Source of the DNA: Faecalibacter macacae
GTDB taxonomy: Bacteria; Bacteroidota; Bacteroidia; Flavobacteriales; Weeksellaceae
NCBI RefSeq assembly: GCF_003687725.1
Contig: NZ_RDOJ01000004.1
Span: forward strand, 124,001-188,000
DNA: 64,000 bases
Direction of reading: 5' to 3'
The position numbers and the translations under genes are program-made. Positions 1-8,397 of the stretch are shown here, one piece after another (position 1 is the stretch's first letter; each line of letters opens with the position of its first letter). Below the pieces are notes generated by a model. That model was not told the origin of the DNA and searched no databases. It saw only the letters and a list, made by a program, of their open reading frames with translations.

Positions 1-647
1 TCTTGGGATTATTTCCCGCGATTTCAGAATTATTCGATTACTTTTTATACATCGCAGTTTTCGGATTAATCTATGCTTCATTAATTGCATTAAGCACAAC
101 TAATATCAAGAAAATTGTTGCTTATAGTTCTATTGCTCACTTGGCGTTAATTTTTGTTGCTTTATTTACAAGAAACGAAATCGGAACAGAAGGAGCTTAT
201 TTCCAAATGTTCTCTCACGGTTTAGTAGTTTTAGGATTATGGTTAATCGTTGATGTTTTAGAACGTGAATACAAAGTAACAGACATCAATTCGATCAAAG
301 GATTAGCAACTGTAAATCCAACATTAGCAATCTTATTTATGGTTTTTGCTTTAGCAAATATGGCTTTACCATTAACAAGTTCTTTTATTGGCGAGTTTAT
401 GATGTTGAATGCCTTATTCATCTATAATCCAGTATTAGCAGTATTTGCATGTTTAGGAGTTATCTTATCTGCAGTTTATACGCTTAGATTAGGAGGAGCA
501 ATCCTTTTTGGAGAAGTTACGAATATCGACTTAAACTACCGTTCGAAAGATACTTCGGGAGTAACTATAATTATCGCTCTTGTAGCATTATTAGTTATTT
601 TCTTAGGTATTTATCCAACTCCAGTTTTTGAAATTATCGCACGTTAA
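1..647 (+). CDS. nuoM: NADH-quinone oxidoreductase subunit M, C-terminal part (partial)
   Basis: This is the C-terminal part (about 214 residues) of a Complex I membrane subunit of the NuoM/NuoN/NuoL (Mrp antiporter-like) family, which helps couple NADH oxidation to proton pumping in the inner membrane. The frame is open to the left edge, so the true start lies upstream; the TTG at base 3 is not a start. The segment KKIVAYSSIAHLALIF is the conserved lysine-containing region of the proton channel, followed by SHGLVVLGLW and hydrophobic helices. NuoN follows directly, which fits nuoM-nuoN order at the end of a nuo operon. Confidence 0.93.
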   Translation, partial: LGLFPAISELFDYFLYIAVFGLIYASLIALSTTNIKKIVAYSSIAHLALIFVALFTRNEIGTEGAYFQMFSHGLVVLGLWLIVDVLEREYKVTDINSIKGLATVNPTLAILFMVFALANMALPLTSSFIGEFMMLNALFIYNPVLAVFACLGVILSAVYTLRLGGAILFGEVTNIDLNYRSKDTSGVTIIIALVALLVIFLGIYPTPVFEIIAR

Positions 648-666
648 ACATTTTGAATTAAACAGT

Positions 667-2055
667 ATGAATACGATTATAATCTCAGCACTTTCAGGAA
701 TCATCTTAATGTTTAGTGGTTTCTACATCAAAAACAGTCGTGCGTTAACTTTCTTATCCGTCTTAATGTTTATCGCAATCATTGTAGGAGGAGTTTTCGA
801 ATTAAACGGATGTAAAATGTTAGATGGTAGATTCCCAAATATGATTGGTGAATCTCTGTATGGTGTTTCGTTTTTAATTGCGTTAGCAAGTTTAGGAGTT
901 TTCTATTTATTGATGAATAAAGATCAATTCGGGAAAGTCGGAAACCACGTGGCCGAATATTTTGCATTAATATTCTTCTCGTTTTGTGGTATTGCAGTTT
1001 TAGCGCAATTCAATAATTTAGTTTTAATGTTTTTAGGAATCGAATTAATGTCAATTCCGATGTACATTATTGCTGGAACAAATAAAGAAAGCATGAAAAG
1101 TACAGAAGCTTCTGTCAAATACTTTTTAATGGGTGCTTTCTCTACAGGAATCTTATTATTAGGAATCACATTCTTATACGGTGCAACTGGAACTTTCTTG
1201 GTTGAAAACTTAGATAAATTTGATCCTAATTTTGAAATGATTTATTACTTAGGTTGGATTTTCATCATCTTCTCATTTTGTTTTAAAGTGGGTGCGGCAC
1301 CATTTCATATGTGGACGCCAGATGTATATGCAGGTACGCCTACAGTATTTACATCATACATGTCTACAGTAATTAAAGGAGGTTCATTTTTAGGATTTAT
1401 CTTAATCATGCAACATTTTCCTGCCGATATAGAATATAGTGGTTATCTAAGAGTACTATTAAGTGCTATCATTTTATTAACATTAGTACTTGGAAATTTT
1501 GGAGCATTAACTCAAAAATCAGTGAAGAAAATGATGGCTTATTCATCAATCGCTCAAGCTGGATTTATGTTATTTGTTTTATTCCAAATCAATTCTGTAT
1601 CAAAAGAAGCTTTATTGTTCTACACGATAGTTTATTCGGTAGCTAACTTTATTATTTTCTATACGATTCAGCAAACTCAAGCTGAAAAATATGATGATTT
1701 TGTAGGATTAGGAAAATCAAATCCGACATTAGCAGCAGCCACATCTGTAGCCTTAATTTCGTTAGCTGGTATTCCATTAACAGGTGGTTTCATTGCAAAA
1801 TTTATGGCTTTAAGTATAGGAGGTTCCATTTCAGAAAACTTAATCATCATTGTTATTGCTTTAGTAATGGCAGTATTATCAATGTACTACTATTTTAAAG
1901 TAATTGTACAGATGTATTTCCGTTATGGGAATTCAACAATAAAATCTCAAGACGGATTAACAACAGCATTGTTAGTTATAGGAGTGATTGTCTTAATTGT
2001 GATGGGAATTTTTCCTGGCATTTTACCATCATTCTTACCAACTCCAATGTGGTAA
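667..2055 (+). CDS. nuoN: NADH-quinone oxidoreductase subunit N
   Basis: Last gene of the nuo operon, encoding a multi-pass Complex I antiporter-like subunit of 462 residues. The central KKMMAYSSIAQAGFML segment matches the conserved lysine helix of the family, and SFCFKVGAAPFHMWTPDVY is the characteristic NuoN segment. I chose the ATG at 667. A longer frame opens with TTG at 628, inside the end of nuoM, but its extra 13 residues are polar and unlike the family. No Shine-Dalgarno is visible, which is normal here. A hairpin terminator follows at 2091, so transcription of the nuo operon probably ends here. Confidence 0.93.
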   Translation: MNTIIISALSGIILMFSGFYIKNSRALTFLSVLMFIAIIVGGVFELNGCKMLDGRFPNMIGESLYGVSFLIALASLGVFYLLMNKDQFGKVGNHVAEYFALIFFSFCGIAVLAQFNNLVLMFLGIELMSIPMYIIAGTNKESMKSTEASVKYFLMGAFSTGILLLGITFLYGATGTFLVENLDKFDPNFEMIYYLGWIFIIFSFCFKVGAAPFHMWTPDVYAGTPTVFTSYMSTVIKGGSFLGFILIMQHFPADIEYSGYLRVLLSAIILLTLVLGNFGALTQKSVKKMMAYSSIAQAGFMLFVLFQINSVSKEALLFYTIVYSVANFIIFYTIQQTQAEKYDDFVGLGKSNPTLAAATSVALISLAGIPLTGGFIAKFMALSIGGSISENLIIIVIALVMAVLSMYYYFKVIVQMYFRYGNSTIKSQDGLTTALLVIGVIVLIVMGIFPGILPSFLPTPMW

Positions 2056-2090
2056 AAACTGAAAAACACTAAATTCTCACCTATAAAGTG

Positions 2091-2132
2091 AAAAAGCTCG
2101 GTTGAATCGAAAGAGGAAATCGGGCTTTTTTT
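2091..2132 (+). terminator. Rho-independent terminator of the nuo operon
   Basis: The arm aaaaagctcg pairs with cgggcttttt (one G-U pair) and is followed by a T run, 35 nt after the nuoN stop. Confidence 0.75.
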
Positions 2133-2168
2133 GTATGTTTGAAATACTAAAGTTTATATAAAGTTAAC

Positions 2169-4025
2169 ATGAAGAAATTTGCACTACTGCTGTGTGTATT
2201 CTTAGTTCAGTTCGTATTTGGACAAAGAAAAGGATATTGGCAACAAAAGGTAGATTACAAAATGACGATTGATGTAAAAGACGATTTATATCAATACGAC
2301 GGAAAAATGAAGTTGAAATACACTAATAATTCAGGTCAAAACTTGAATAAAGTGTACTTTCATTTATACTTCAACGCATTCCAACCACAATCGATGATGG
2401 ATTATCGTTTAGCAAATATCGCTGATCCTGATAAGCGTATGGTTTCAAACATTGGAACAAAAGAAAATCCGAAGATGCAATCACGTATTGCTACTTTGAG
2501 TGAAGATAATATGGGTTACCAAAAAATTAAATCTTTAACTCAGAACGGAAAAGCTACTTCTTACAAAGTTGACGGAACAATCTTAGAGGTAACATTAGCT
2601 AATCCAATCAAGCCAGGAAAATCAACAACATTTGATATGGTTTGGGAAGCTCAAGTTCCAGAACAAATTCGTCGTTCAGGACGTAACTCAAAAGAAGGAG
2701 TTGCATATTCGATGACACAATGGTATCCAAAAATGGCTCAGTTTGATGAGTTCGGATGGCATTTAGATGAATATGTTGGTCGTGAGTTTATTGCACCTTT
2801 CGGAAATTTTGATGTAACAATTAACATCGGAAAAGATTACGTAATCGGAGCTTCTGGAGTTTTACAAAACGCGAAAGAAGTAAAAGGATACGATAAAAAT
2901 GCGAAAATTGTTGAGAAAAACGGACGTGCTTCTTGGAATTTTAAAGCAAATAATATTCACGATTTTGCTTGGGCAGCCGACAAAAACTTTGTGGTAGACG
3001 AAGGAACATCAAAAGCTGGAGTTAAAGTTTATTTAGTTTACATTCCTGGTGAAAAAACAACGAAAGTTTGGAAAGAGGCAATGCCTTACACAACTGAGTT
3101 TTTTGATTATGCAGCAAACAAATTCGGAGCATATCCTTGGCCAACTTATACAGTAGTACAAGGTGGTGACGGTGGTATGGAATACGGAACAGTTACGTTA
3201 ATCACAGGAGAAAGAAGTTTATCTTCTTTAGTTGGGGTTATTTACCACGAAGCAGCGCACTCTTGGTATCAACATTTATTCGGAATTAACGAAACAGTTG
3301 ACGAATGGTTCGATGAAGGATTTACATCTTATGTAGAAAATTTAGCATCTTTACAAGTATTCGAAAAACAAGCGACTTTACCTTCAAACCCAAATTTAGG
3401 AGCTTACAAAGGTTACGTTAATTTAGCATTATCAGGGAAAGAAGAACCAGCAAGTTTATTAGCAGATTATTATAATACAAACTACGCTTATTCTTTAGAG
3501 GCTTACTACAAAGGACAAGTTTTAGCAATCCAATTAGGATACATTATCGGAAACGAAAATTTAGATAAAACTTTCCAAGAATTTTACAAACAATGGAAGT
3601 TTAAACACCCAACGCCAAACGATTTTAAGCGTGTAGCAGAGGAAGTTTCTGGAGTGAATTTAAAATGGTATTTCAACTTATTCATCAATACAACTCGTAA
3701 GATCGATTATGCAATTGAAAATGTTCAAGGAAATGCTTTCTCTGTTGTAAATAAATCAGATTTTGCAATGCCATTAGATGTTTTAGTTGAATATACAGAC
3801 GGAACTAAAGAGTTATTCTATATTCCATTACGAGAAATGCGTGGAGAAAAACCAGCAGAAAACTTAGTAGAATACCAAGGAGTTAAACGCACAGTTTTAA
3901 CAGATGCTTTCTGGACAAATCCAGTTTATGAAGTAAAAACTTCTAAAACAGTTAAAACTATTGTAATAGATCCTACTAAGCGTTTAGCGGACGTAGATTA
4001 CAAAAATAACGTATACAACAAATAA
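2169..4025 (+). CDS. Secreted M1 family zinc metallopeptidase
   Basis: A 618-residue aminopeptidase-like zinc enzyme (gluzincin, family M1). The first 19 residues form a signal peptide ending FVFGQ, so it acts in the periplasm or outside the cell. The zinc motif HEAAH lies at residues 360-364 and the third zinc ligand, Glu383, sits in WFDEGF exactly 18 residues after it, as the family requires. The GGMEYG substrate-binding motif precedes it. There is no T9SS C-terminal domain. The stop codon overlaps the coaX start by one base (TAATG), suggesting translational coupling. A TAnnTTTG-like element (TATGTTTG, 2134-2141) lies upstream, but no convincing -33 partner is visible. Confidence 0.9.
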   Translation: MKKFALLLCVFLVQFVFGQRKGYWQQKVDYKMTIDVKDDLYQYDGKMKLKYTNNSGQNLNKVYFHLYFNAFQPQSMMDYRLANIADPDKRMVSNIGTKENPKMQSRIATLSEDNMGYQKIKSLTQNGKATSYKVDGTILEVTLANPIKPGKSTTFDMVWEAQVPEQIRRSGRNSKEGVAYSMTQWYPKMAQFDEFGWHLDEYVGREFIAPFGNFDVTINIGKDYVIGASGVLQNAKEVKGYDKNAKIVEKNGRASWNFKANNIHDFAWAADKNFVVDEGTSKAGVKVYLVYIPGEKTTKVWKEAMPYTTEFFDYAANKFGAYPWPTYTVVQGGDGGMEYGTVTLITGERSLSSLVGVIYHEAAHSWYQHLFGINETVDEWFDEGFTSYVENLASLQVFEKQATLPSNPNLGAYKGYVNLALSGKEEPASLLADYYNTNYAYSLEAYYKGQVLAIQLGYIIGNENLDKTFQEFYKQWKFKHPTPNDFKRVAEEVSGVNLKWYFNLFINTTRKIDYAIENVQGNAFSVVNKSDFAMPLDVLVEYTDGTKELFYIPLREMRGEKPAENLVEYQGVKRTVLTDAFWTNPVYEVKTSKTVKTIVIDPTKRLADVDYKNNVYNK

Positions 4026-4798
4026 TGTTATTAGCAGTAAATATCGGCAATTCGAATATTCGTTTTGCCGTTTTTAAATCAGACGATTCAGTAGTTACAT
4101 GGACGATAAATTCTAAACCAGCGCGTACAGAATATGAATTCTTTGCAAAGTTTAGTAATATGTACGAACCATTCGGGATCAACAAAGATGATATTACAGA
4201 TATTGTAATTGGTTCGGTTGTTCCACCTTTAACAATGAATGTTAAAATAGCAATGAAGAAAATTCATGGTTTCAATCCAATGATTGTAGATCGTGATACG
4301 CCAGGAGGAATCGTGCAGTATTCGAAACAAATGGGAACCGATTTGTATGCAAATGCAGTTTCGGCACATCATTTAGGTTACGAAGGAAAGAAGATTGTCA
4401 TAGATTTCGGAACGGCTTTAACATTCTTAGCGATTGATGAGGTAGGAGAAGTGACAGGTGTAATTATTGCGCCTGGAATTAATACAGCTTTAAACTCGTT
4501 GGTCGGTGAAACTGCTCAGTTACCAGAAATCGAATTGAAAGCACCAAAAACAGTTTTAGGTCGTGATACGGTTACTTGTATGCAATCGGGAATGGTGTTC
4601 GGTTATATTTCGATGGTTGAGGGTATGATTGATCGAATCAATAAAGAATTAAATGAAGATTGTACTGTAATTTCAACTGGTGGTTTAGGTGGGATTTATA
4701 AACCATTGACGGATAAAATCCAGTTTGATGATCGTTTACATACAATCAAGGGATTAAAAATTCTTTATGAATTGAATAAAGATTCTTTCGAAAAGTAA
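4025..4798 (+). CDS. coaX: Type III pantothenate kinase
   Basis: A 257-residue cytoplasmic kinase that phosphorylates pantothenate, the first step of coenzyme A synthesis. It has the ASKHA-fold phosphate motifs NIGNSNIRF (residues 6-14) and IDFGTALTF (from residue 126), the APG(I)NTALNSL segment and STGGLGG near the end. Two positions differ from the textbook motifs: Asn6 where many CoaX proteins have Asp, and Leu107 where the G-x-D-R motif has Arg (here GTDL). I believe such variants occur in related Flavobacteriia, but cannot check. It overlaps both neighbours by one base (TAATG at each end), so the three genes look translationally coupled. Confidence 0.9.
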   Translation: MLLAVNIGNSNIRFAVFKSDDSVVTWTINSKPARTEYEFFAKFSNMYEPFGINKDDITDIVIGSVVPPLTMNVKIAMKKIHGFNPMIVDRDTPGGIVQYSKQMGTDLYANAVSAHHLGYEGKKIVIDFGTALTFLAIDEVGEVTGVIIAPGINTALNSLVGETAQLPEIELKAPKTVLGRDTVTCMQSGMVFGYISMVEGMIDRINKELNEDCTVISTGGLGGIYKPLTDKIQFDDRLHTIKGLKILYELNKDSFEK

Positions 4799-5841
4799 TG
4801 AAAAAGATCTTACCAAACTTAACACCTTTAAGATTCTTTCTAGCGCTATTTGTTTTACTTTTTCATTTGCCAGAATTTGCAGAAAATAGAGGTTTTCCTT
4901 TTTATAAAGGTTTGCCATTATTTTTTAAAGGAACAGAAGCTGTTTATGTTTTTTTTACTTTAAGTGGTTTTTTGATAATTCGGAATTTAATTTCAGAAAA
5001 AAAGAAAACGAATACGATAAATCTGCGCAAATTTTATAATAATAGAGTTGTCAGAATTTTTCCTTTGTATTATCTCGTTTTAATATTTGGATTTATTTAT
5101 TACAACTTTATTTTACAGTTTTTTGGGTTTGATTACGAGAGTTCATATAATCTTATAAATGGTTTTTTGTTAGGTGTATTTTTCTTCCCTAATGTTTTAG
5201 CAACATATCAGCCAGGTGGAATTTTAGAAGTTTTATGGTCTATAGGAATTGAAGAACAATTTTATCTTTTGATTGCTCCATTATTTTTCATGATTAAAAC
5301 GAAATATATTTTTCGGTTTCTGATTCTATTTACAGGACTATATTTTTTGATCTTTCATTTAGATGTTATTGATTTATTAGCTAAATATAAAATGTATTTT
5401 TATTACTTTTCTGCGGGAGGAATTTTAGCTTATTGTTCATTAATAAAAGCTCCAAGAATAATATATCACTTAAGGTATTTATCATTTTTATTGTTCATTT
5501 TAATCTTTTTTACGAATATATTTTCGGATAATCTAGATTCGTATTTATTGCATTTACTTTACACCATTGTTTTCTCTACAACTATTTATTGTTTATCTAA
5601 AAAACCTATAAAATGTTTAGATAATCCAATTTTTAATTATTTAGGAAACGTATCTTATGGTATATATATGTATCACGCGATAGTTTTTCAAATTGTCGGA
5701 TTTGTATTTTTAAAACTTACATTTTTAAATGAAATCTTATTTATATTCTTATTTTATTTTTCAGTAATAGGATTAACAATTATAATTTCAATTCTCTCTT
5801 ATAAATATTTTGAGAGTTATTTTTTAAGATTAAAACATTAA
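4798..5841 (+). CDS. Membrane acyltransferase, acyltransferase family 3 (OafA-like)
   Basis: A 347-residue integral membrane protein of the acyltransferase 3 family, which O-acylates polysaccharides, lipids or other envelope glycans. The N-terminal signature LTPLRFFLALFVLLFHL contains the expected Arg and His, and IEEQFYL in the middle is the second conserved block. About ten hydrophobic helices fill the rest. The specific acceptor cannot be told. The coding sequence looks more AT-rich than coaX before it, with long T runs, so acquisition by transfer is possible but unproven. It starts within the coaX stop codon (TAATG). Confidence 0.85.
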   Translation: MKKILPNLTPLRFFLALFVLLFHLPEFAENRGFPFYKGLPLFFKGTEAVYVFFTLSGFLIIRNLISEKKKTNTINLRKFYNNRVVRIFPLYYLVLIFGFIYYNFILQFFGFDYESSYNLINGFLLGVFFFPNVLATYQPGGILEVLWSIGIEEQFYLLIAPLFFMIKTKYIFRFLILFTGLYFLIFHLDVIDLLAKYKMYFYYFSAGGILAYCSLIKAPRIIYHLRYLSFLLFILIFFTNIFSDNLDSYLLHLLYTIVFSTTIYCLSKKPIKCLDNPIFNYLGNVSYGIYMYHAIVFQIVGFVFLKLTFLNEILFIFLFYFSVIGLTIIISILSYKYFESYFLRLKH

Positions 5842-5842
5842 T

Positions 5843-5872
5843 AAAAAAATCGTTCAATTGAACGATTTTTTT
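5843..5872. terminator. Palindromic terminator after the acyltransferase
   Basis: Perfect palindrome aatcgttcaattgaacgatt flanked by A and T runs, directly after the acyltransferase stop. It separates the coaX operon from the ECF sigma operon. Confidence 0.8.
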
Positions 5873-5901
5873 ATTTTTAAATATATTTCATTATTAAGTG
5901 T

Positions 5902-5928
5902 AACCTTTTTTAGAAAGCTGCATCTTAT
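5902..5928 (+). promoter_or_regulatory. Candidate ECF-sigma promoter of the first sigma/anti-sigma operon
   Basis: AACC (5902-5905), a 15-nt spacer, then CATCTTAT (5921-5928), ending 25 nt before the sigma-factor ATG. The same two boxes with 14- and 16-nt spacers occur at the same distance upstream of the second ECF operon (23743-23768, minus) and of ecotin (36510-36537, minus). AAC-type -35 boxes are typical of ECF sigma targets. The promoter role is inferred from this recurrence and position. Confidence 0.6.
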
Positions 5929-5953
5929 TATTAAAGCAACCATAATTACACAC

Positions 5954-6523
5954 ATGAGTTTATTTATCAGAACCAAAAAATCAGCTGAAGATCTCTTAGT
6001 CGAAAGACTAAAAAAAGGAGAGCAAAAAGCACAGCGAGAGATTTACGATCTATCGGCAAAAAAGATGCTATCGGTTTGTAGAAGTTACATTGCAGATTCG
6101 CATTATGCAGAAGATTGTATGATTAATGGATTCTGTAAAGTATTTAATCATATTAATAAATTCGAGAGTAAAGGAAGCTTTGAAGGATGGATAAGACGAA
6201 TTATGGTGAATGAATGTTTAACGTTTCTTCGATCTAACAAAACATTGATTTATTTGGACGATACAAAAGTTACAAATTACGATGATATTGATGACGAATT
6301 AGAAGAATTAGAATTCACGTTTAATGTTGAAGAAATGTTGCAACAATTACCAGAAACATATCGATTGGTTTTTAATCTTCATATTTTGGAAGATTATTCG
6401 CATCAAGAAATTGCCGAAGCTTTAAACATTTCGGTTTCGTCTAGTAAGACGCAATTGTTTCGAGCAAAAGCCAAACTAAAAGAAATCATCCTAACTAAAA
6501 AAAGAGTTCAAAATGAAATTTAA
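5954..6523 (+). CDS. RNA polymerase ECF sigma factor
   Basis: A 189-residue ECF-type sigma factor. Region 2 covers roughly residues 15-85 (with the FESKGSFEGWIRRIMVNE segment typical of Bacteroidota ECF sigmas) and region 4 roughly residues 130-185 (LPETYRLVFNLHILEDYSHQEIAEALNIS split over the helix-turn-helix). I chose ATG 5954; a TTG further upstream at 5858 would start inside a terminator palindrome. Its last bases overlap the next gene, the likely anti-sigma factor, by 11 nt. The three genes sigma, anti-sigma and outer-membrane protein form one operon. A candidate autoregulated promoter lies 25 nt upstream. Confidence 0.88.
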   Translation: MSLFIRTKKSAEDLLVERLKKGEQKAQREIYDLSAKKMLSVCRSYIADSHYAEDCMINGFCKVFNHINKFESKGSFEGWIRRIMVNECLTFLRSNKTLIYLDDTKVTNYDDIDDELEELEFTFNVEEMLQQLPETYRLVFNLHILEDYSHQEIAEALNISVSSSKTQLFRAKAKLKEIILTKKRVQNEI

Positions 6524-7175
6524 AGAATACATACAATCCGAAGTTAATCAAAAGGAAGTCGAGCCATCGCACGATGCTTTCGATCGTATTCAAGCTCGAT
6601 TAAATAATCAACCTGAAATTGTAGTTGAAAAATCTTCGACTAAAAAATGGTATGCTATTGCTGCAACAATTGTTGGTTTAGCAGTTTGTACAACTTTATT
6701 TTTCACTCAAAATAAAACTCAGAATACTGAAATTGTTTCAACAGAAGTGGAAACTAAAAATGATGCAATTACTTCTAAAGAATCGATAGAAGATCAATCT
6801 AAAATTGAAATAGAAAATGAAGTTCAGTTGGTAGAAAAATCAACTTCAAAGGAAAAAGAAGATATTAAAGTTGAACCTTTAAAATCTGAAAATTCAGAAG
6901 CTCAATTAGAAATAGCTGTTCAATCGACTAAGGAAATAGAACAAGAAAAACCAAAAGTTTCAAATCCTATTCCAACTCCAAGTTTGGCGAATGGTTTTAA
7001 ACAAAATCAAACTCAAATTGCAACGAATTTAGATACAGTGAAAGTGAATTCGAAGAAGAAAGGAAATTACGTAGATCCTAACATGTTATTGTATTCTATA
7101 GAGAATAAAGAATCTTTGAAAGAATCGAATAACCAGAAATCTAAAGTCGCAGTTATAGATCTGAACAAAAAATAA
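6513..7175 (+). CDS. Putative single-pass anti-sigma factor
   Basis: A 220-residue protein that I do not recognise as a named family, but whose layout and place suggest an anti-sigma factor. It has a short cytoplasmic N-terminus (1-45), one membrane helix (about 46-65, WYAIAATIVGLAVCTTLFF) and about 155 polar periplasmic residues rich in Glu, Lys, Ser and Thr. The N-terminus matches that of the protein at 21355-22710 in exact register: Pro18, Asp21, Ala22, an aromatic at 23, Ile26, Leu30. No zinc-binding anti-sigma motif is present. It overlaps the sigma gene by 11 nt and is followed after 27 nt by a beta-barrel gene. Confidence 0.6.
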   Translation: MKFKEYIQSEVNQKEVEPSHDAFDRIQARLNNQPEIVVEKSSTKKWYAIAATIVGLAVCTTLFFTQNKTQNTEIVSTEVETKNDAITSKESIEDQSKIEIENEVQLVEKSTSKEKEDIKVEPLKSENSEAQLEIAVQSTKEIEQEKPKVSNPIPTPSLANGFKQNQTQIATNLDTVKVNSKKKGNYVDPNMLLYSIENKESLKESNNQKSKVAVIDLNKK

Positions 7176-7202
7176 TCATCATCCATTAATAAAATACTAC
7201 AT

Positions 7203-8243
7203 ATGATAAAGAGAATTATCGTAGCAGGAATGCTGTGTCTTTTCGCTACACCAACTTTCGCTCAAAGCATCGGAATTGATTTCAATAAAATGGGCGATCA
7301 AGATAAAGTAAGTCCAAAAGTTCGTGAGAAAATGGACGAATTTCAATTGCAAATTCGTGGAATTGTCAACGAAGAGAAAGCAAAGCTTGATGAATCAATT
7401 CAAAAATTAGATAAAGATGTAGCTGAAGGTAAAATTACTAAAGAAGAGGCAGAAGAAACGAAAGTTCAACTGGCTGAAGCTTCATCGGAAATTATCAATG
7501 AAAGGATCCAAAAAGTTAACTTTGATTTGGATGATTTGATTAAAAAACAAGTTGCTTTTGCGATTCTGAACGGAAACGATGCGGATGCAGTTCCAACATT
7601 AGAAGATTTAAAAAAGAAACATCGTGCAACGCATAATTTAACTGGATACATTGGTTATGGATTTATGGGATTCTCTGATAAAACAGATGATAATTTAGAT
7701 GATCGTTTAGGATTTGCAAATAATTTTGAACTAGGATTAACGTATACAAAGCAATTTAATGCAGCTAGTCCGTGGTCCTTAAAATCGGGAATGATTTTTT
7801 CTTGGCGTACGACTCGTTTAGATGATGATTATAAATTTGTAAGAGATACGAACGGAAATACAACATTAGCGCACAGTGAAACATCTTTAGATAAAAGTAA
7901 ATTAAGAGGTTCTTATTTGATTGTTCCTTTAGGTTTGCAATATACTTTTGGAAACAAAGTAACAGTTGATGATTTTACATATTACAAAGAGAAAGATTTG
8001 GCGATTACTGCAAATGTGTATGGAGGTGTGAAGTTATCGAACAATAACATTGTAAAAGGGGATGATATTAGCCAAAGAGACAAAAAAGATTATAATTTAA
8101 ATCCTTTTGTTTACGGTGCTCAATTAACATTTAAGATAAATTCTGTTAATATTTACGCACGTAAAGAGTTCTCGAACTATTTTGATAAAAATACATTTGA
8201 TGACCGTAAGATGTTTCAATTCGGAATCAATTTTGGATTCTAA
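7203..8243 (+). CDS. Outer-membrane beta-barrel protein with periplasmic coiled coil
   Basis: A 346-residue protein with a signal peptide (residues 1-20, ending TPTFAQ), a charged helical region at about 35-115 with heptad-like Lys/Glu patterns, and a C-terminal region from about residue 140 with alternating hydrophobic strands. It ends in FGINFGF, the terminal aromatic expected of outer-membrane barrels. Function is unknown. As third gene of the ECF sigma operon it may supply the outer-membrane sensing part that is fused to the anti-sigma protein at 21355-22710. This link is inference from layout. Confidence 0.65.
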   Translation: MIKRIIVAGMLCLFATPTFAQSIGIDFNKMGDQDKVSPKVREKMDEFQLQIRGIVNEEKAKLDESIQKLDKDVAEGKITKEEAEETKVQLAEASSEIINERIQKVNFDLDDLIKKQVAFAILNGNDADAVPTLEDLKKKHRATHNLTGYIGYGFMGFSDKTDDNLDDRLGFANNFELGLTYTKQFNAASPWSLKSGMIFSWRTTRLDDDYKFVRDTNGNTTLAHSETSLDKSKLRGSYLIVPLGLQYTFGNKVTVDDFTYYKEKDLAITANVYGGVKLSNNNIVKGDDISQRDKKDYNLNPFVYGAQLTFKINSVNIYARKEFSNYFDKNTFDDRKMFQFGINFGF

Positions 8244-8350
8244 TCGTCATTTTGAACTCGTTTCAACATCTCATCAATTAATGATGTGATCCTGAAATAA
8301 ATTCAGGATGACTATAATGATTTGTCATTCTAAGCTTTTCGAAGAATCTA
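8244..8350. repeat. REP-like palindromic intergenic element
   Basis: An imperfect inverted-repeat segment: gtcattttgaactcgtttc ... gatcctgaaataaattcagg atgac, followed by a half unit gtcattctaagcttttcgaagaatct (8323-8348). Sequences of this style (GTCATTCTGAA... / ...TTCAGGATGAC) recur between genes in flavobacterial genomes, as I recall. It sits between convergent genes. Only one copy is in this window. Confidence 0.5.
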
Positions 8351-8363
8351 ATTTTATAACATT

Positions 8364-8397
8364 AAAAAACGCGAAGCTTTTTAGTTTCGCGTTTTTT
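8364..8397. terminator. Bidirectional terminator between convergent genes
   Basis: Stem aaaaaacgcgaa / tttcgcgtttttt with a 9-nt loop. It serves the beta-barrel gene on the plus strand and the PH-domain gene on the minus strand, whose stop codon lies in the loop. Confidence 0.8.

Noticed and set aside
628-666. Longer nuoN from the TTG at 628
   Set aside because: Adds a polar, non-conserved 13-residue N-terminus inside nuoM; ATG 667 gives the expected start.
5858-5953. Longer first ECF sigma from 5858
   Set aside because: The TTG lies in a terminator palindrome and the proposed ECF promoter would fall inside the coding region; ATG 5954 fits the family.
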